Shown: piece by piece, positions 61,525 to 64,000 of the stretch
Layout: every line of letters begins with the position of its first letter
Numbering within the stretch: position 1 is the first letter of the stretch
DNA from: Streptomyces sp. LUP30
GTDB lineage: Bacteria > Actinomycetota > Actinomycetes > Streptomycetales > Streptomycetaceae
Length of the DNA stretch: 64,000 nt
NCBI RefSeq assembly: GCF_001746365.1
Contig: NZ_MJAJ01000004.1
Span: forward strand, 1 to 64,000
Direction of reading: 5' to 3'
Program-made: the position numbers and the translations under genes
Notes under the pieces: model-generated
Told to the model about the DNA's origin: nothing
Databases searched by the model: none
The model's input: only the letters and a program-made list of their open reading frames with translations

Positions 61525-62664
61525 GTGCCGAAGGCAACGAATGTCCCCATCGACGCGCCCCTGCGCCGGCGCGTCCTGATCGCCGGCGCGGGGCTCGGGC
61601 TCACCGCGACCGCCTGTACCCGTGCGGCCGGTCCGCCGCACCGGGGCGCCCCTGGGCCCGGCTCCGGCTCAGGTCCCGGTCGCCACGGCGTCCGCCAGGC
61701 CGGTGTGACGACGCCCCGGCAGGCCACCGTGCTGCTCCTGGCCTACGATCTCGATCCCGCCGTGCGCGGCGCGTCCGGCGCGCGGGCGCTGAAGGAGGTG
61801 CTGGGGGCCTGGACCGACGCGCTCGCCGAGACCCGGGAAGCGGACGCCTCCCAGGAGGCGCGGCTCACCGCCACGGTCGGCGTCGGCCCTCTGCTGCCCG
61901 CCCGCCTCGGTGTGTCGGCCCCCGCGGCCCTGCGCGAGCTGCCCTCGTTCCCCGGCGACCGCCTCGACCCCGCGCGCTGCGGCGGTGACGTGCTGGTGCA
62001 GCTATGCGCCGACGACTCCGACACGGCCGAGGAGACCGCCGAGTCCCTCACCCGGCTGGCCGGGGAGACCCTGCGTCCGCGCTGGCGGCAGTCCGGCTTC
62101 CTGCCGCCGTCCCCGGACGGCGGCGGTACCCCGCGCGACCTGCTCGGCTTCAAGAACGGCAGCGCGAACCCGAGCCTTGAGGAGTGCGAACGCTGGGTGT
62201 GGTCGGACGACGCCACCTACCTCGTCGTCCGCCGCATCCATCTGCGGGTGGAGGACTTCGCGCGGCTCGCCCCGCACCGCCAGGAGGAGATCGTCGGCCG
62301 GCGTCGCTCGACGGGCGGCCCGCTGCCGGGCGGCCCCGAGCACGCCGAGGTCGACGTCTTCGCCAAGTCCCCGAAGGGCCGGTACCTCACCCCGGCGCGC
62401 TCCCACGTCGGCGTGGTCAGCTCCCGGCACGACGACGGAGCCCGGATGCTGCGCCGCGGCTACTCCTACGCCGACGGCCCCACCGACCAGGGCCTGCTGT
62501 TCCTCGCCTTCATGCGGGACCCGGCGCTGTTCACCCGGGTACAGCGGCGGATGGCGACCCGCGACGAGCTCAGCGGGTTCACCGAGACGCGGGGCTCGGC
62601 GCTGGCCTACGTCCTGCCGGGGGCCGGTCCCGGGCGGCCGCTGGGCGCGGAACTGCTGGCCTGA
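61525..62664 (+). CDS. DyP-type (EfeB-like) heme peroxidase with altered GXXDG motif
   Basis: 379 aa. The N-terminal twin-arginine-like signal RRRVLIAGAGLGLTATAC suggests Tat export, possibly with lipid attachment at the cysteine. The Dyp fold follows, with proximal heme ligand candidate H294 (RSHVGVV) and distal arginine R310/R311 (MLRRGYSY). The family's GXXDG motif, normally GFKDG, reads GFKNG here with N211 in place of the catalytic aspartate. GTG 61525 follows TATCGT by 7 bases and may be leaderless. In efeUOB operons EfeB works in iron uptake, but no efeU/efeO gene is present here. Confidence 0.9.
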   Translation: MPKATNVPIDAPLRRRVLIAGAGLGLTATACTRAAGPPHRGAPGPGSGSGPGRHGVRQAGVTTPRQATVLLLAYDLDPAVRGASGARALKEVLGAWTDALAETREADASQEARLTATVGVGPLLPARLGVSAPAALRELPSFPGDRLDPARCGGDVLVQLCADDSDTAEETAESLTRLAGETLRPRWRQSGFLPPSPDGGGTPRDLLGFKNGSANPSLEECERWVWSDDATYLVVRRIHLRVEDFARLAPHRQEEIVGRRRSTGGPLPGGPEHAEVDVFAKSPKGRYLTPARSHVGVVSSRHDDGARMLRRGYSYADGPTDQGLLFLAFMRDPALFTRVQRRMATRDELSGFTETRGSALAYVLPGAGPGRPLGAELLA

Positions 62665-62724
62665 CAGCGCACGTCCCCCGGCCGGCGGCGCGGGCAGGAC
62701 GCCGGGGACGTGAACCGATGCGCC

Positions 62725-62820
62725 GCGGACCGTCCCGGACGGGAACCGGCGACGTCGCGGACCGTCCCGGACGTGGGCCGACGGCCTCGCGGACCGGCTC
62801 GGACGTGGACCGGTGCGGAC
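62725..62820 (+). repeat. 32-bp tandem repeat, three copies
   Basis: Three contiguous 32-mers (62725-62756, 62757-62788, 62789-62820), each starting GCGGACCG and containing CGGACGKG. The array ends 10 bases before the hemW start, so it occupies the promoter or leader position. Confidence 0.88.
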
Positions 62821-62830
62821 GTACGGGACA

Positions 62831-64000
62831 ATGGACGACATGCCTTCCGCACTTCCCGACGGCGAGCCGGTCCCCGACGACGGCGCGCTCCCGGCGCACG
62901 CGCTCGCCGGCGCCGCCGACCGCCCCCTCGGGTTCTATCTGCACGTCCCGTACTGCGCGACCCGCTGCGGGTACTGCGACTTCAACACCTACACCGCGAC
63001 CGAGCTGCGCGGCACCGGCGGCGTCCTCGCCTCCCGGGACAACTACGCGGACACCCTGATCGACGAGATCCGGCTCGCCCGCAAGGTCCTGGGCGACGAC
63101 CCGCGCGAGGTCCGCACGGTCTTCGTCGGCGGCGGCACCCCGACCCTGCTGGGCGCGTCCGACCTGGTACGGATGCTCGGCGCGATCCGCGACGAGTTCG
63201 GGCTGGCGGCCGACGCGGAGGTGACGACGGAGGCGAACCCGGAGTCCGTGGACCCGGCGTACCTGGCGACCCTGCGCGCGGGCGGCTTCAACCGTGTCTC
63301 CTTCGGCATGCAGAGCGCCCGGCAGCACGTCCTGAAGGTCCTCGACCGCACCCACACCCCGGGACGTCCGGAAACGTGCGTGGCGGAGGCGAGGGCCGCG
63401 GGCTTCGAGCACGTCAACCTCGACCTGATCTACGGCACTCCGGGCGAGTCGGACGACGACTGGCGGGCGTCCCTGGACGCGGCGCTGGGCGCGGGCCCCG
63501 ACCATGTCTCGGCGTACGCCCTGATCGTCGAGGAGGGCACGCAGCTCGCCCGCCGCATCCGCCGCGGCGAGGTGCCGATGACCGACGACGACGTACACGC
63601 GGACCGCTATCTGATCGCGGACGAGGTGATGTCGGCGGCGGGCTACGACTGGTACGAGGTCTCCAACTGGGCGACCTCGGAGGCGGGCCGCTGCCTCCAC
63701 AACGAGCTGTACTGGCGCGGCGCCGACTGGTGGGGCGCCGGACCGGGGGCGCACTCGCACGTGGGCGGGGTGCGCTGGTGGAACGTCAAGCACCCCGGTG
63801 CGTACGCGGCGGCCCTCGCGGGCGGGCGCTCGCCGGGCGCCGGACGCGAGGTGCTCTCGAAGGAGGACCGCCGGGTCGAGCGGATCCTGCTGGAGCTGCG
63901 GCTGCGGGAGGGTGCGCCGCTCGCTCTGCTGCGGCCCGACGGGCTCGCGGCGTCCCGCAGGGCGCTCGGCGAGGGCCTGCTCCAGCCGGGCCCCTACGAC
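62831..64000 (+). CDS. hemW: HemW-like radical SAM protein (partial, runs off the window)
   Basis: 390 residues are visible. The radical-SAM CxxxCxxC cluster is C42, C46 and C49 (PYCATRCGYCDFNTY), followed by VFVGGGTPTLL, TTEANPES, GFNRVSFGMQS and NLDLIYGTPGES, all typical of HemW, the heme chaperone once called oxygen-independent coproporphyrinogen oxidase. The CxxxCxxC is not followed by the extra cysteine of true HemN (here CDF), as expected for HemW. ATG 62831 (MDDMPSALP); ATG 62840 also possible. In Streptomyces it usually precedes hrcA-dnaJ, which would lie just beyond the window. Confidence 0.93.
   Translation, partial: MDDMPSALPDGEPVPDDGALPAHALAGAADRPLGFYLHVPYCATRCGYCDFNTYTATELRGTGGVLASRDNYADTLIDEIRLARKVLGDDPREVRTVFVGGGTPTLLGASDLVRMLGAIRDEFGLAADAEVTTEANPESVDPAYLATLRAGGFNRVSFGMQSARQHVLKVLDRTHTPGRPETCVAEARAAGFEHVNLDLIYGTPGESDDDWRASLDAALGAGPDHVSAYALIVEEGTQLARRIRRGEVPMTDDDVHADRYLIADEVMSAAGYDWYEVSNWATSEAGRCLHNELYWRGADWWGAGPGAHSHVGGVRWWNVKHPGAYAAALAGGRSPGAGREVLSKEDRRVERILLELRLREGAPLALLRPDGLAASRRALGEGLLQPGPYD

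Overview
The window is chromosomal DNA from a high-GC actinomycete, almost certainly a Streptomyces. Third codon positions are overwhelmingly G/C and GTG starts are frequent. RNase E has the actinobacterial layout of a central catalytic core inside long disordered arms. Gene content and order (rne; rplU-rpmA-obg; proB/proA; nadD; rsfS; leuS; comEA-comEC; holA; rpsT/lepA; hemW) are, as I recall them, those of the conserved Streptomyces core near obg and leuS. I saw no phage genes, insertion sequences or CRISPR array.

Layout. 1-3.9 kb: the tail of an unknown gene and RNase E. 4.3-16.3 kb: a cell-wall glycopolymer island. A plus-strand block encodes a sugar aminotransferase, a Gfo/Idh oxidoreductase, a TarS-like glycosyltransferase, a nucleotide-sugar 6-dehydrogenase and GalE. 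A convergent minus-strand block encodes two GT-B glycosyltransferases, a WbpI-type 2-epimerase and a hexapeptide N-acetyltransferase. Together they supply every step of a UDP-ManNAc(3NAc)A-type pathway. 16.7-18.8 kb: rplU-rpmA-obg. 19.5-24.7 kb: a second wall block with a fused cytidylyltransferase/reductase (CDP-ribitol type), a membrane-anchored polyol-phosphate polymerase-like protein and a second glycosyltransferase.

24.8-35.9 kb: proB, a hypothetical gene, proA, two membrane proteins sharing an N-terminal motif, an M48 protease, two tiny single-span proteins, nadD, a divergent LytR-CpsA-Psr-like protein, rsfS and a histidine phosphatase. 36.0-40.3 kb: two identical tRNA-Ala(GGC) genes enclosing a transporter relic and two miniature zinc-binding proteins, then a minus-strand redox pair (NuoF-like flavoprotein/ferredoxin fusion plus a ferric-reductase-like membrane protein). 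40.5-43.6 kb: leuS preceded by a Leu-rich leader peptide and an intrinsic terminator, a likely attenuator.

43.6-64 kb: a coiled-coil membrane protein, DegV, comEA-comEC, an arylamine N-acetyltransferase, a YceI fusion, holA, a SnoaL-like protein, rpsT, lepA, a long-chain acyl-CoA ligase, a SpoIIE-type phosphatase with its own kinase-like ATPase domain, a DyP peroxidase with an altered catalytic motif, and the start of hemW. Intergenic spaces here carry several phased short tandem repeats with periods of 7, 8, 16 and 32 bp.

How it fits together: most of the window is housekeeping (RNA decay, ribosome assembly, proline and NAD synthesis, tRNA charging, replication). The unusual content is wall-polymer synthesis wrapped around the obg operon. 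The LytR-CpsA-Psr-like protein further along may belong to the same process by attaching polymer to peptidoglycan. The other points of interest are the redox pair, the leuS leader, and the repeat-rich gaps. Functional names are inferred from sequence motifs read by eye; no database search was run.
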